This document shows, one piece after another, positions 47,501 through 58,203 of a stretch of DNA of 64,000 nt (position 1 is its first letter; each line of letters begins with the position of its first letter). This DNA is from Ascaphus truei. Taxonomy: Eukaryota > Chordata > Amphibia > Anura > Ascaphidae. The stretch covers positions 122,719,149-122,783,148 of the forward strand of contig CM071568.1 of NCBI GenBank assembly GCA_036426205.1, read 5' to 3'. The position numbers were made by a program, and so were the translations under genes. The notes under the pieces are model-generated. The model did not search any database. It saw only the letters and a program-made list of their open reading frames with translations, and was not told where the DNA came from.

Positions 47501-50500
47501 CCTCCTATCCAGTTCATCACACTTCCTCTAATCCATGCAGTGTTGGAAGATTATATTTCAGAGCTCTCAGTTATAAGTGGTGGCTTCAGGAGTTTATTTT
47601 TTATTCCGTATGTCCATTACTGCAAATTGTTTCAATCAGTCATCCGTAAAGTTAGTTGTGTTGGTTATCTTGTGACCTGCCTTACTGTTATACATCAAGA
47701 TAAGGAAGATTTGTGAACCATTCCATTTCGGTCTAAGATTATCAAAGTTCAATCTTGGTCAAGAAATGATGGTGCAGGCAACCTTTTTGTCAAAATACCT
47801 AAAACGGCCAATCTACATTCCTTAACTTCCTAGAGGCCTGTTTATGGCGCTGTTCCGGCCTATCTAGCTCCTTGGCTGGCATGTACCACTCGCAGCCTAA
47901 CAGTCTGACCCGCCTTGCTATGCGCCCGCCTATTGCGGGTTTGATTTGCGGCCTGGGTAGATTGGACGCATTTTTCATCTGATTCCCAAACGTACAGACC
48001 CAACTGTGGGTATTCAGGTTGAATCGATATATTCCCCTTCTCCCTCCTTTTTTGTATAATTTTGAGCGGGCTGAACCGATCTCTGGTGTCCAAACGAGAG
48101 CAGAGTTCTGATCGGTCAATAGCTCCCCTTAGGGGCGATAGATAAGTTATGGTTTTATATTTCCAGTTTTTAAAATGTCTGTGTATACATTTTAAATTGT
48201 GACCAATGGTCCTTTATAATAAGGCTTTGGGTCCCCGGTTGTCTGAAAGAATCTTCTCCTCGCCTCTTGAGCTGAGACTAATATTTGCCAGAAGTTGTAT
48301 AAGCTGGTCAACCAATAGTGTGAAAGCCTCATAATATGTTCCTTTCTCGCATTTCCCTGTGCCCCCTTCCCCCTCCGTGTTTTTCCCCAACCCCCTCTTC
48401 TCTCCTACTCCTCACTTCCCTGTCTCCATCCTATTTAAAGGTGGTTACATAAGCCCTATATCAGCTAAGTATTTCTAAAATGTCTGCCAAGTTTGAAAGA
48501 GATATATATAGATATATAGCTATATCTCATACAGAACACCTACAAGCTCAAATTGAACCCCCAAAATCCCCACAACATATATATATAAGCATATAAGTTT
48601 CACAGAGAAGTGCTACTGAGCATGGCAATATATATTTAAAACCAGAGACATAACATAAAACACAGACAAAGCTCAGTGCACATCCAGAAAAACTTATATA
48701 CGGTACAGTGCCTAAATATACATGTATAAATAACTAATAAATAAAATGGTCTTTTAGTTTAAAATTTTGGCCAAATTGTTGTAAGCCCTTGAGCCAAACT
48801 TCACGGCAGACCACGTTTCAAGGGTCCCTACACTAATATAAATTCTTAATAATAACCTGTGCATTGCCAGGAAGAATGATTTATAATAAATCTGTCAATA
48901 TAAGTTGCAAAAGTTCTAAGTCTGATTGAAGCTTTTATTAACCTGTACATTACCAGGAAAAGCACTCTGTAATAGATTTGTCACAATCACACTGCATGCA
49001 GGCAAGTTCCCCTGATAGTTGGAGATGCCATGGAGTGAGCTTTTAACCATTTAAATGTGGAAGGGAGTGAGCTTCAATTGGATAGGAGGTTGCCACCCTC
49101 CAAAACAGCCAAGACTAGCTGCACAAGAATTATAAAACATACAGAACACCTACAAGCTCAAATTGAACCCCCAAAATATGTATATTTCTCTTTGAAATAT
49201 CTACAGAGGCTATAAGTTACTAAGATTTGAGATAGCTGGACTATCAATGCGTAAGCCTCATCTATATTAAAATCATTGAGGCTTAACATGCTCTTCTCCC
49301 CCCCCCTTTTTTTTTCCCCTCCCCTCTCCCAGGTTTATAGATGTAACCCCTATAGGGAACCCGGTTATATATTTACAAAGGTCCTATATCTAACTACAAT
49401 TTTTATCATAAATGTCTGCTATGTGGGGATGAACAGATCCACCAGAACAAAGGGGGTATGATTAAGGGAATATGTGAGAGGGTCCCCTTATCCGTCCCTT
49501 TGCTGTCCACAGGATTCCGGGACCGTGGTTGTCTCCAAAGGGCCTTATGCCCTCTAATTCAGTTGCTAGGACAACTGGTTTTCTCAACCTAGGGCCACTT
49601 CTGTGCCCTCTTTATTTTCTTTATTTTTCTGTGCTGTCCTCAGCAGATTCCTTCCTCCCTCACACCTTCTCCTTTCCTCCCCCCCGGATGTTTGGTCTAT
49701 TAGGGCCGACCCAAATTTTACGATCCCCCACGGTGAGTTCATGGAGAACCTAGATTTGTCAGAAATGTATAAGGACTCCTCCAGTGGGAAAAGAGGAGTC
49801 TCAATACTCTATTTGACCGACCATTTCAATGGCTAACCCCACTTGTATGAAGATTGTACCATTAAATGTTATGGGGCTCCAGACCAATAGGAAAAGGAGA
49901 CTGGCTCTCCAGGAGCTTAAGAGATCTTGTGGTGATATAGTGTTTGTGCAAGAGATGCATTTTTGTGTTGACTACCCCCCCTAACACTTTAGGTGAGGTT
50001 TTTCTGCAACTGTTTTATTCTTTATTCAGTAGCCAGAAGAGAGGAGTGGCGATTCTAGTCCGACAGGGGGTTCCTTTTAATGTAGAAAGAGCAGTCACCG
50101 CCCCAGAGGGTAGATTTCTTGTAATCTATGGCTCACTTTCAGGCTCGGCAGTTGCTCTAATAAATATCTATTCACCGAACGAGAACAAGACAATTTCTGA
50201 AATCGGTTCTAGAAACGATCGAACCCAGATCTCTGTTTTCCCTCATTGTAGGAGGAGATTTAAATATGGTTTCTAATCCCGAAGTGGATAAATCCTCTAC
50301 CCCGGGACAGACACACACGTCCCACATCCAAAAAACAGCAAAGAGATTTTAGGGACATAATAAAAGATTTTTCGTTAACAGATATATGGAAAGCTCAACA
50401 TCAGGGCCAAAGGGACTACACCTATTCTCCCCCTCATCAAACCTATTAGAGAATAGACTATCTATTTGCCACAAAAAATATTATTGAAGCCTCCCTAAGG

Positions 50501-53500
50501 TCAGATATTGGTCCTATAACCTGGTCAGATCACGCGCCAATTGATCTCACACTCCCCTTTATTAAAACTAACTCCTTCCACTGGAGATTAAATGACTTGC
50601 TATTGAACCATCCTGAAATAGAGAACAAAATTAAACAGGCCCTAAAAGAATATTTCACTCTCGACAAAGGCCCATAAGGCCACGATCAGGGGTAATTTTA
50701 TCTCTATAGCAACCTGCAAGAAAAAAGTTAAAATGAAAATATATAAGTAATTAACTGATAGTTACGAACTTAGAACAACTACATAAAGCCAATCCATCAA
50801 AAAAAAAATAAAGGTATAAAGCCCAGATCAGAGTTGAGACAGAATCAATTAGAAGATGTTGAGAAGGCCCTGAAATGGACCAATCAACGATACTATAAGG
50901 GTAACAAGGCAGATAAACTTCTAGCGAACAAATTAGGGGGGTGAGGTCACAAATAACGGCGGTCAAAGATATAAAAATGGCAATATTTATGAAGACAGAA
51001 TTGTGCAAGAATTCACCAAATTTTATACAAAATTATTTCATTTGAAATAATAGACACCACCCCGCTTCAAAACTCGGAGGGGAGCTCGCATTATCTAGAA
51101 AAATGTAACTTGCCTCAATTGACCGAGGAAGAAACTAAAGCTCTAATTGGTAAATCACCCAGAAGGAGCTGGCAGAAGCGGTTAAACCCTTGAAAATATC
51201 GAAGACCCCAGGCCCTGATGGATTCCCTAATATATTATAAAACGTTTTTAGCCATACTATCTCCACATCTGGAGATGTATAACGCCATTCATGGAGGGAA
51301 ACTCGATCCCGCTATCTGTCAACCACAAATTTGGCCATTATACATAGAGGGCCGGGACCCTGTGCAATGCGGTAGCTATCGCCCAATCTCTTTATTAAAT
51401 CTGAAATTTTATATAGCAAAATCCTGGTGAATAAGTTAAACCCTATTCTGCCTAGATTGATCCATATTGACAAGCTGCAGATAATACCCGGAAAATAATA
51501 AATATAATGGATCATGTGCACCTTGCCGGAACCAGGGCTGTTAAGTCTGGATGCAGAGAAGGCGTTTGACAGAATAGATTGGGTATTCTTAGCTAAAACA
51601 TTGTAGAAATTTGGATTTAAATACTCGGAACACTATATCAAAACCCGACGGCCTTGGTTAAACTACCAGAAAATGACCCAGACCCGATTAAAATGAAAAA
51701 CTGTACGAGACAGGGCTGCCCATTATCCCCTCTTCTTTTTGCCTTAACGATTGAACCTCTAGCTGCTAACATCAGAGCAAATGACATCCAGGGTATAATT
51801 GGAAAAATTATAGCATTTCCCTAATCGCAGATATTATGACCTTAGCAAGTCCCCAGACCTCCCTACCAAATCTTCAAAAAGCTTTATCAGATTTTGGGAG
51901 AATCTCAGGATGCAAAATTAATAATGATAAATCGGAGGCTCTAAATTTGAACCTACCACACTCAGAGATTTGTTACTAAAATTACATTTTAATTATAGAT
52001 GGTGTTCCCCTCATATTAAATATTTAGGAGTAAATGTGACCAGGTACTGCCACTCTTTATCAGAGCAATTACCCACCCATGTTTGACAGGATCAAAAAGG
52101 ATTTGGCGAAATGGGAAAGATACCAGGTGTCGTGGATCGGGAGAATTGTTTAAAAAATATATATTCCCTAGGTTACTATATCACTTCCAGACCCTCCCGT
52201 TCCAGATACCGGGATCCAAATTAAAAAATCTACAAAATAGAATATTCCACTTTATATGGCAGGGCAAAAGGCCCAGAAACAGCTAGATCGGTTATGTTGA
52301 CCTCAAAGATGAGGGGGTATGGGAGTCCCAGATATTTCAAAATACTATCCAGCTGCCCAATTAAGGCAAGTGGTGATGTGGAATGCTGATCCATCCCAAT
52401 ATTGCTGGTTGGCTATAGAATCCCAATATGCTGGAACGCCTTCTCTGCTAATGTCCCTATGGGCCCCCGATAAGAAAGATTTACAGACGAAGATGTTTTG
52501 GCCTTGGTCCGATGAGGTGCACGTGGGAGATTTGGATGCAGTTCAAGGGCAATTTTAAACTCTCATCGCCCGCATCACAACTCGCTCCACTTTTCAACAA
52601 CCCCAATTTCCCCCCCAGGATGCAACTACAAACAATTCGACCAATTTAAGGCAAAGGAATATTGGAGCAATTGCCTATCTACTACATAACGAGAAACTTC
52701 TCAGTTTCGAAGAGCTCCGAACTATGAATGAGATTCCAGACATGAATATGTTTTTAAATATCTTCAGATTTCGATATTTTTTGCATAAAAAAATTATCAG
52801 AAATTAGAATTCCTCTCCCACCCCCTCAAGTTTTGAGGCGCTGTGTAGAAGAGGTATCTACCAAAAAAGGCTTGATTACAAGAATTTATGGTGGAATGGA
52901 GGCATCGGTAGATTCACCTGACCATGACTACGTTCAAATGGGTTGCGGATTTAAATATAGAGATCGACAGATGATTGGGAGGATATTTGGGAGTTCGCTG
53001 CCAACTTCCATATGTACTATAAAGAAAACATTTATAAGATTTAATTTTATTGGTACCTTACTCCAAGCCAACTGAAACAAATCTACCCTCTGGAATCTGA
53101 TTTGTATTGGAGGGGTTGTGGGCAGAGAGGTGATATCGTGCATATTTGGTAGACATGTCTGGCGATGCGGAGATACTGGATCACTGTCCAAACTGTTATT
53201 AAAGATATAACGGATTTAACTTCCCGTGGATCCCTTGATTTATTTTGTTGGCTAAGCCAGTACCAGTTGAAGATATTGGACGTCCTATGAGACAGTTGAT
53301 ATCGACGGCTAGATGTGCTGTGGAGGCCTCTTGGAAGAAGATGGTCCCATCCTCTAAAACTATTGAGAAAAGGATAAACGAGGTGATGCTGATGGGGAAA
53401 AAAATGACAGCTTTTTTTTTTTTTTTTTTTTTTTTTTTGAAGCATTCTACTGATTAATTCTATAGAACATGGGAGCCATGGCTAGGACAATAAACTGAAT

Positions 53501-55753
53501 TGAGCTAAATCTGAACTGGAGAATTGGGATAGCTGAATGATAAACTATCAATCTGACACAAATTGAAAGCGCGTTCCACCCAGAGTTTTTAAACAGAACG
53601 TTCTCCAGAACAAAAGGACTCCAAAAAATAACATAGATCTATATTCTAAGCTGATTGGGACGGCCCTGGCGGTAACAGGGAGGTTCGACCCCCAAACTTT
53701 CTTTTCTTTCCTCTTTCCTTGTTCCTTCCATAGGACAGAAACTGGATAATGCCAGTTGGGCTTTGTCATCACCTAATAGGAAACCAGCACACCAAACTTG
53801 GGCCTCGTGCATGGTCAGCGCTGAGGCATGCTCACGCTTACCAGTGAGCCCCTGCAGCCGCAATGAGAGCGGCTTTAGCAGGGGCTCACGCACGCTTGCG
53901 GAAGTGTCTCTCACCAAGTTTTCAGATTTGGCACTCGCCGGAGCGCAGGGCCGGTCACGTGAGCGGTTCGCCCAATGAGGGCAAACCAGCTCCGTGACGT
54001 CACTGGCCCGCCCCTGACACGCCCACGGACGGCGTGCTGTCTAAGGCCAGGGAAAGCACCGCTTTCCCTGAGCCTCAGCGCGCCTCCGCACGGACAAAGT
54101 GTCTATGACCCAGGCCTTAGTGTGCTTAGACGTAACTGTTTTTGATTTGGTGTTAATATAAACTACCCACTGGTTTCTTTGTTTTTTGTACAGAAAATAT
54201 AACTAAGTGGTTTATCAATGTCTGTGGATGCTGTTTATTTTCTGTTTTACTCAATATTTGAAACAAAAACAAAACATTTCTATGAATCAAATACTACACT
54301 AATGGCAGCTTTTTCGTGTCTGGAAATGTTTTGTGTGCGTTCCACATTCTTTACTATTGTCTTTCACACACAGACCCTGCCATTTAAAAAGATTCAACAC
54401 AGCATAACAGCCCAGGATCATCAGCCTGCTCCTCATGACTGCATTCTAACTATGGTTGTAGGGCAGCTTAAGGTGAGCACACTGATTTCATGTTGTGCAC
54501 TGCTGCTTTGCACAAACGTTATTGATGGCGGTATGGATGCTGAGTTGCTTTCAGGAATGCGGAATGGCACTAAGTGAGTTAATTGAATGTGCCTGTATGT
54601 GTGTATATGTATGTGTATATGTATGTGTGTATGTATATATTGCTCGTGAGTGATAAAGGTATAAAAAAACATACAGTCCCTAGAGATAATGCTGCTCCCA
54701 GACAGGACTCCAAATCCAGAAACAGAGTATGCTGAAAATTCGTGCCGCAAATGGATCCAAGGACATTTTAAGAAAAATAAATAGAAAAAAATAGTGCAAC
54801 ACAGTACAGACCATATCACTGTGGAGAAGGTGTTGTGAATAATTCAAATAACATACTCCACATGAATTTCAGGCTGTGAGGTTATATAGAGTAACCAACT
54901 CTTGTGGATATCCTGATTATCCTTTTCAGACATCCAGCAAGGCACAGAAGGTTCCGTATCAAATCAGAGAAGAGGGGAAGGGGAATCACACATAGAAAGA
55001 GACACAGCAATTATAGTGAAGATTGCTTTATATCAAATTATCACAAAGTAATGCACATACATAAGCAACTTTGAGGAGGATATCAAGATATCCATAAGAG
55101 TTGGTTACGCTACATAACCTCACTGCTTGAAATTTATGTGAAGCATGTGTTTAATCATTCACAACACTGTGTGTGTGTGTTTCGGCATCCACCTTTTACT
55201 TATAAATAGAAAAATTGTTAAATGTGAGACCACCAAAAAAACATATTTTTTACAATAAAAGTACACTTGCACTTTTTAGAGCAGAGGGGGCCATACATGC
55301 TTCTACGCCAGTCTGCATGCCCATATGACAGTGGTATCCACACCCCCTGCTCTGGAAAGTGTTTTTTAGCAAAGTTTTCTACGATTACTTAAAAGTACAT
55401 GTGGTGGTTTAAAAAACAAAAATCTTTTTCATTTGAAGCAGGAAGTCTCCGGCACTGAACCCCTTTTAATTTCAGCTCTTCTGTAAATGCTTGCCTCCTA
55501 GTTGGGTGCCGGTAGCAACTCTCCTCCTTGGCTGCCAGGGTTCACAATATGCCCGCTGTTGGCAGTTTTCATGTTGCGTCTTCCTATTGGGCCCCCCCTC
55601 CCCCCAAATCTCTTATGCACGTCTTATCGTTGTTTTCAGGTAGACGACGATCCAGTGATGGGCTTCAACCAGCTGTTTGTTTTGAAGAGCCTTGGTGGCA
55701 AATGGGCTTGCACCAATGACATCTTCAGATTGGCCTTGTATAACTTTGTTTGA
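38442..55753 (+). CDS. NUTF2-like nuclear transport factor 2 (gene span, four coding exons)
   Basis: NTF2 carries Ran-GDP from cytoplasm into the nucleus through FG nucleoporins. Coding exons are 38,442-38,540, 39,144-39,215, 54,374-54,472 and 55,640-55,753. All have consensus GT/AG borders and all introns are phase 0. The joined frame gives exactly 127 residues, the length of vertebrate NUTF2. Hallmarks are [18 protein letters not shown] (residues 6-23), [10 protein letters not shown] (37-46), [13 protein letters not shown] (63-75), MVVGQLK (84-90) and [12 protein letters not shown] (115-126). Residues known to matter for Ran-GDP binding are kept: Trp41, Glu42, His66, Asp92 and Asp94. From memory of human NUTF2, identity is about two-thirds, much lower than expected for a frog orthologue, so a NUTF2-like paralogue is favoured. 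No internal stop or frameshift is seen. Confidence 0.9.
39144..39215 (+). CDS. NUTF2-like coding exon 2
   Basis: Acceptor TTTTTTGTTTAG, 24 codons including [20 protein letters not shown], donor GTG|GTAGGT. Confidence 0.88.
40318..40522 (-). mobile_element. CORE-SINE (MIR-like), near full length
   Basis: Minus strand: tRNA-like head with A box (GTGGCTCAGTGAGTAAAG) and a decayed B box (GTTTCAATTTCC), then MIR core TGTGACCTTGGGCAAGTCAC and TTAATCTCCCTGTGCC, then a tail with TGTAAGCTCTATGGGGCAAG and TGTAAAGCGCTACATAAAAA. The tail resembles the L2-like LINE 3' end at 14,818. Confidence 0.85.
40683..40775. repeat. 29-bp tandem repeat, about three copies
   Basis: Units CTCACACTCCTGATGTACTT plus CCTTGCCCC start at 40,683, 40,712 and 40,741. 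Confidence 0.9.
41148..41476. mobile_element. hAT MITE, 329 bp
   Basis: Ends CAGTGGATCGCAAACTG and, complemented, CAGGCGTGCGCAAACTG. Flanking 8-bp copies are CCTTACTA (41,140-41,147) and CCTTGCTA (41,477-41,484), one mismatch. Confidence 0.85.
41661..46530 (+). mobile_element. DIRS retroelement, degraded (copy A)
   Basis: Inverted terminal repeats: TTTTTCCTGTACATC... CATGGCAGTGGGCACTCTTG at 41,668-41,713, complementary to GTCCCAAGTGTGCCCACTGC...GATGTACAGGAAAA at 46,482-46,520. Inside, in order: gag remnant ([16 protein letters not shown] near 43,220), reverse transcriptase (VYSNLFL near 43,710, [19 protein letters not shown] near 43,830), then [18 protein letters not shown] near 44,170, and a tyrosine recombinase from about 45,540 ([34 protein letters not shown] near 46,255). 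It has many stops and an insertion at about 44.6-45.4 kb. DIRS elements integrate with the recombinase and not an integrase. Confidence 0.85.
44600..45420. mobile_element. Insertion splitting the DIRS copy
   Basis: DIRS-like translation stops near 44,600 and resumes near 45,540. The AT-rich intervening DNA has CAGTCTGAGG near 44,620 and the complementary TTCAGACTG near 45,286, possible short inverted ends. The class is unknown. Confidence 0.4.
46550..47790 (+). mobile_element. Second DIRS copy, internally deleted (copy B)
   Basis: A second left-end-like block (TTTTCCTG...ATGGCAGTGGGCA, 46,551-46,587) is followed after a short stretch by late reverse transcriptase/RNase H coding: [20 protein letters not shown] near 47,090, then [17 protein letters not shown]. 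Copy A lacks this RNase H segment, so B is not its continuation. Stops are frequent. Confidence 0.65.
47800..48480 (+). other. Intron DNA between DIRS and the next repeat
   Basis: A CpG-containing block (47,880-48,120) may be an untranslated region of a LINE. No frame is recognisable. Confidence 0.3.
48487..49150 (-). mobile_element. Dispersed repeat, copy without the insertion
   Basis: The reverse complement aligns with 22.66-22.87 and 23.83-24.04 kb, the two parts directly adjoining around 48,700-48,770. A short block (CATACAGAACACCTACAAGC and TCAAATTGAACCCCCAAAAT) occurs twice, near 48,520 and 49,138. Confidence 0.7.
49830..53530 (+). mobile_element. Tx1/L1-like LINE ORF2, degraded
   Basis: Endonuclease: [19 protein letters not shown] (49,853 on) and [20 protein letters not shown] (50,038 on), with [25 protein letters not shown] and [13 protein letters not shown] following in other frames. 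Reverse transcriptase: [13 protein letters not shown] near 51,540 and [20 protein letters not shown] near 51,715. The FADD box is damaged (one Asp codon missing near 51,825). C-terminal pieces are [20 protein letters not shown] and [20 protein letters not shown]. Many frameshifts make it inactive. A 27-base T run interrupts the last codons. Confidence 0.8.
53412..53438. repeat. 27-base T run inside the LINE reading frame
   Basis: It separates ...GKKMTAF from LKHSTD, which read as one coding stretch in frame, so the run is an expansion and not the LINE's poly(A) tail (wrong strand and wrong place). Confidence 0.8.
53790..54120. mobile_element. GC-rich MITE-like repeat in NUTF2-like intron 2
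   Basis: It contains CAATGAGGGCAAACCAGCTC then GTGACGTCACTGG, like 2,218-2,250, and partly inverted ends (GCGCTGAGGC near 53,818, GCCTCAGCGC near 54,072). It ends 250 bases before exon 3. Confidence 0.55.
54374..54472 (+). CDS. NUTF2-like coding exon 3
   Basis: Acceptor CACACACAG, 33 codons including [14 protein letters not shown], donor AAG|GTGAGC. It lies 15.2 kb from exon 2 because of inserted retroelements. Confidence 0.9.
54829..55167. mobile_element. Inverted-repeat element in NUTF2-like intron 3
   Basis: Left arm from GTTGTGAATAATTCAAATAA through GTAACCAACTCTTGTGGATATC; right arm from GATATCCATAAGAGTTGGTT to TTTAATCATTCACAACACTG. The arms are about 95 bp at roughly 80 percent match, with about 145 bases between. 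Confidence 0.7.
55430..55600. repeat. Dispersed repeat next to exon 4
   Basis: Reverse complement of the 20.83-21.05-kb repeat (GGCTGCCAGGGTTCACAATA then TGCCCGCTGTTGGC). Its right edge is about 40 bases from the exon 4 acceptor. Confidence 0.7.
55640..55753 (+). CDS. NUTF2-like coding exon 4 with stop
   Basis: Acceptor GTTTTCAG, 37 codons (VDDDPVMGF to [13 protein letters not shown]) and TGA at 55,751. A dispersed repeat ends about 40 bases upstream. Confidence 0.9.
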   Translation, partial: VDDDPVMGFNQLFVLKSLGGKWACTNDIFRLALYNFV

Positions 55754-55856
55754 TTATTTCTTTCACTCTTCTGTTGGGAAAATATATAAGCCATTAAAAA
55801 TAGAAAAAAAAGTTAAAGGATAGTGGAAATGTTAAGAATGTCAATCGCCTAGGCAT

Positions 55857-55862
55857 AATAAA
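55857..55862 (+). terminator. Candidate NUTF2-like poly(A) signal
   Basis: AATAAA about 100 bases after the stop. Confidence 0.45.
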
Positions 55863-56779
55863 TACATTTAAAAAAAAAAAAAATTAAAGGGGAATTTTAT
55901 GGGTCCAAATGGTGCAACAACCCTGTCTGGGAAATTGTCTAACAAATCTAAACCAGCAAGCTTTCTTATTTTGAGGCACAGTTCAAATACCTTACTGATT
56001 TTTTAGATCTAATTTCACTAAAAAATGAATATCCAGATCCATTGTACTGCAAAATCATAGTTTGTACCAGCTATGAAGTTTCAAATATAAATCTGAAAAA
56101 AATGGGATGTGCTCACCTCTTGGTATGTTTGGGGTGGTTGCTGATTCCTGAGTGATGTCTTATAGTAATGTGGTCTCATCTCCCTTTGCCGTGTGTCTGG
56201 ACAGGTACTGTACTCAGTCTTAAATTTATTTCTCGCTATCAATCTAATTTCATGGGTTCAGCATCTTCATGTACCATACATCAGCTTCAGATGAATTTTG
56301 TCATTAAAAAAAATAATTAGAATTTCAGGGTGTATAAGCGGGTTCTATTAAAGAAATGTCAACCAAGATTCATACGTTTTTGTGCTGGTTAATTTTTGAG
56401 GCATGAACAGCTGAGCTACATGCAACAGTCATTTATGTAAGGCCTGTTATACTGTAATACAAACTTTGTTGACACAAGGTTTCTACTAATTTTATTGAAG
56501 GTTGTTAATCACAATTTGATGTCCACTATATATTTTTGTTAAGGTGGCCCACCCTGTGTTGTCTATGCCCCAGTTTTGGAAGTGTCCACACCTTCTCAAC
56601 TGTAGGACATTATCTAGTGTTAAATGGGGGGGGTGGGGAGGGGAACAGAGGGCAAATTATTTTTGTTTGTTATACTTGTGGTGGCTGCAGTATGTTAACT
56701 TGCAAGGAGGAGGAAAACCAATGTGAATCCAGAAGAAATACATTCAAATATGTATGTATAATTATAGAGTTTTAGCCTT
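55863..56779. other. Intergenic, nothing recognised
   Basis: AT-rich DNA between the NUTF2-like gene and the Gypsy remnant. Confidence 0.4.
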
Positions 56780-58131
56780 GTGCCCCAACACCTTCAACTG
56801 CAGCCTCTCGCCCAATAAAAATAATTTAGAAAAGTAACTTAATCGGGCGTCTGGTTCAATGCATAGGAAATCCATGCATATCAGGTCCATGGGACCCGAG
56901 CTCTTCAGGTGAGCCTTTGGTGCAGCTCTGGTGGGGACGGTCTTGCGCTGGATGCATCGGCGGCAGTGTCGTTCTACTGATTCTCGCATCCGTGGCCAGA
57001 AGAACCAGTCGCGTATCAGCCCAAAGGTCTTCTCTACGCCGAGGTGGCCATGTTCGTCATGCAGTGCTTTCAGGACCATATGTTGCAGGTTCCTGGGCAG
57101 GACCAGTTGCCTACTATCCGGGTGTTTATGGTTGCACCACCCGATGGAGTAGACTGTTATCAATCTCGAATGTATACATTTTTGCATGAGTATCGCCATG
57201 TCGCTGGGGGCACGTTTCAGGATTGCAGGCTTGTTTTGCTGAACAGCCTGATGGATAATGCCAGCCACTTGATCCCGCATTTGATATTGCATCATATCAT
57301 TCACGCAATGATCTTGTCATGGGTGATATTCATCCCCTCTGGGTCACAGGCGGCGGGAATGGCTTTGGATTGGCATCCCAAGGAATCCGCTACCCTCAAT
57401 TCTGAGAAGGCCACTTTATCTTCCACGGTAGCCGCCGTGTTGCAGATAGCTCGCGTCCCTGGTCCAGGGATCTCCTCCCAGAGCTCATCGTCCGGGGTGG
57501 TACCCAGCCCCGGTCTTCGGGATAGAGCATCAGCTCCAATGTTCAGGGGCCTGGGTTTATATTTCAGTGTAAACCGGTAGTTGGAAAGGGCCGCCTTCCA
57601 GTGGCAGGTGGCATCCAGCTTGGCGAACGTTAGTATGTATGTTAACGGATTGTTGTCCGTACCTCAAAGGTGACACTATAAAGGTAATCATGGAATTTGT
57701 CCACGATTGCCCATTTGAGAGCGAGAAATTCCAACTTATGGACTGGATAATTCTGCTCACTGGGTCAGACTGTGGCTGACGTAGGCCACTGGTCGGAGAC
57801 CAGCCGGGTACTTCTGGTGCAGGACTGCACCTAGGCCGTTGAGGCTCGCATCTACATGGAGATGCCTTCTGGCATGTGTAAGGCCCGAGGAGCATCGACC
57901 GTGCATAAGTCTTGACCCGCAGTCAGAAGTATAGTACTCCCAAGTACAGATGGAGTGATATTCCTGGTCTCTCATCCAGGCATTGGCTAGACCGGGGAGT
58001 CTTTGTATATGGTCCCAGACTTCCCATGGGGGTAGGAGGGCGGAAATATTTCCTACTGCCACCACATGGTTGGGTGGTTCTCGGACTTTCAAGGCCAAGG
58101 CATGGACCTCCAGTCTTGAGGGCATAAGCAT
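56780..58131 (-). pseudogene. Gypsy gag-RNase H-integrase remnant with internal deletion
   Basis: From ATG at 58,131 the frame begins as a gag N-terminus (MLMPSRLEVHALALKVREPP). After about 60 codons it enters RNase H (HLHVDASLNGLGAVLHQKYP) without a stop. Protease and reverse transcriptase are missing. After a frameshift near 57,757 RNase H continues (LEFLALKWAIVDKFH, then RTDNNPLTYIL), followed by the HHCC zinc motif of integrase (HDEHGHLGVEKTFGLIRDWF and HCRRCIQRK, near 57,060-56,950). The rest of the integrase is lost. Confidence 0.85.
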
Positions 58132-58190
58132 GGTGGTTGGTTGACTTTAATTTGACTTCTGAGTTGGGCACCCCAGGTCTGAGATCTCGA

Positions 58191-58201
58191 CAGCGCCTCC
58201 A
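58191..58201 (-). promoter_or_regulatory. Candidate primer-binding site of Gypsy copy 2
   Basis: Minus-strand TGGAGGCGCTG two bases inside the LTR border, identical to copy 1. Confidence 0.5.
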
Positions 58202-58203
58202 AT

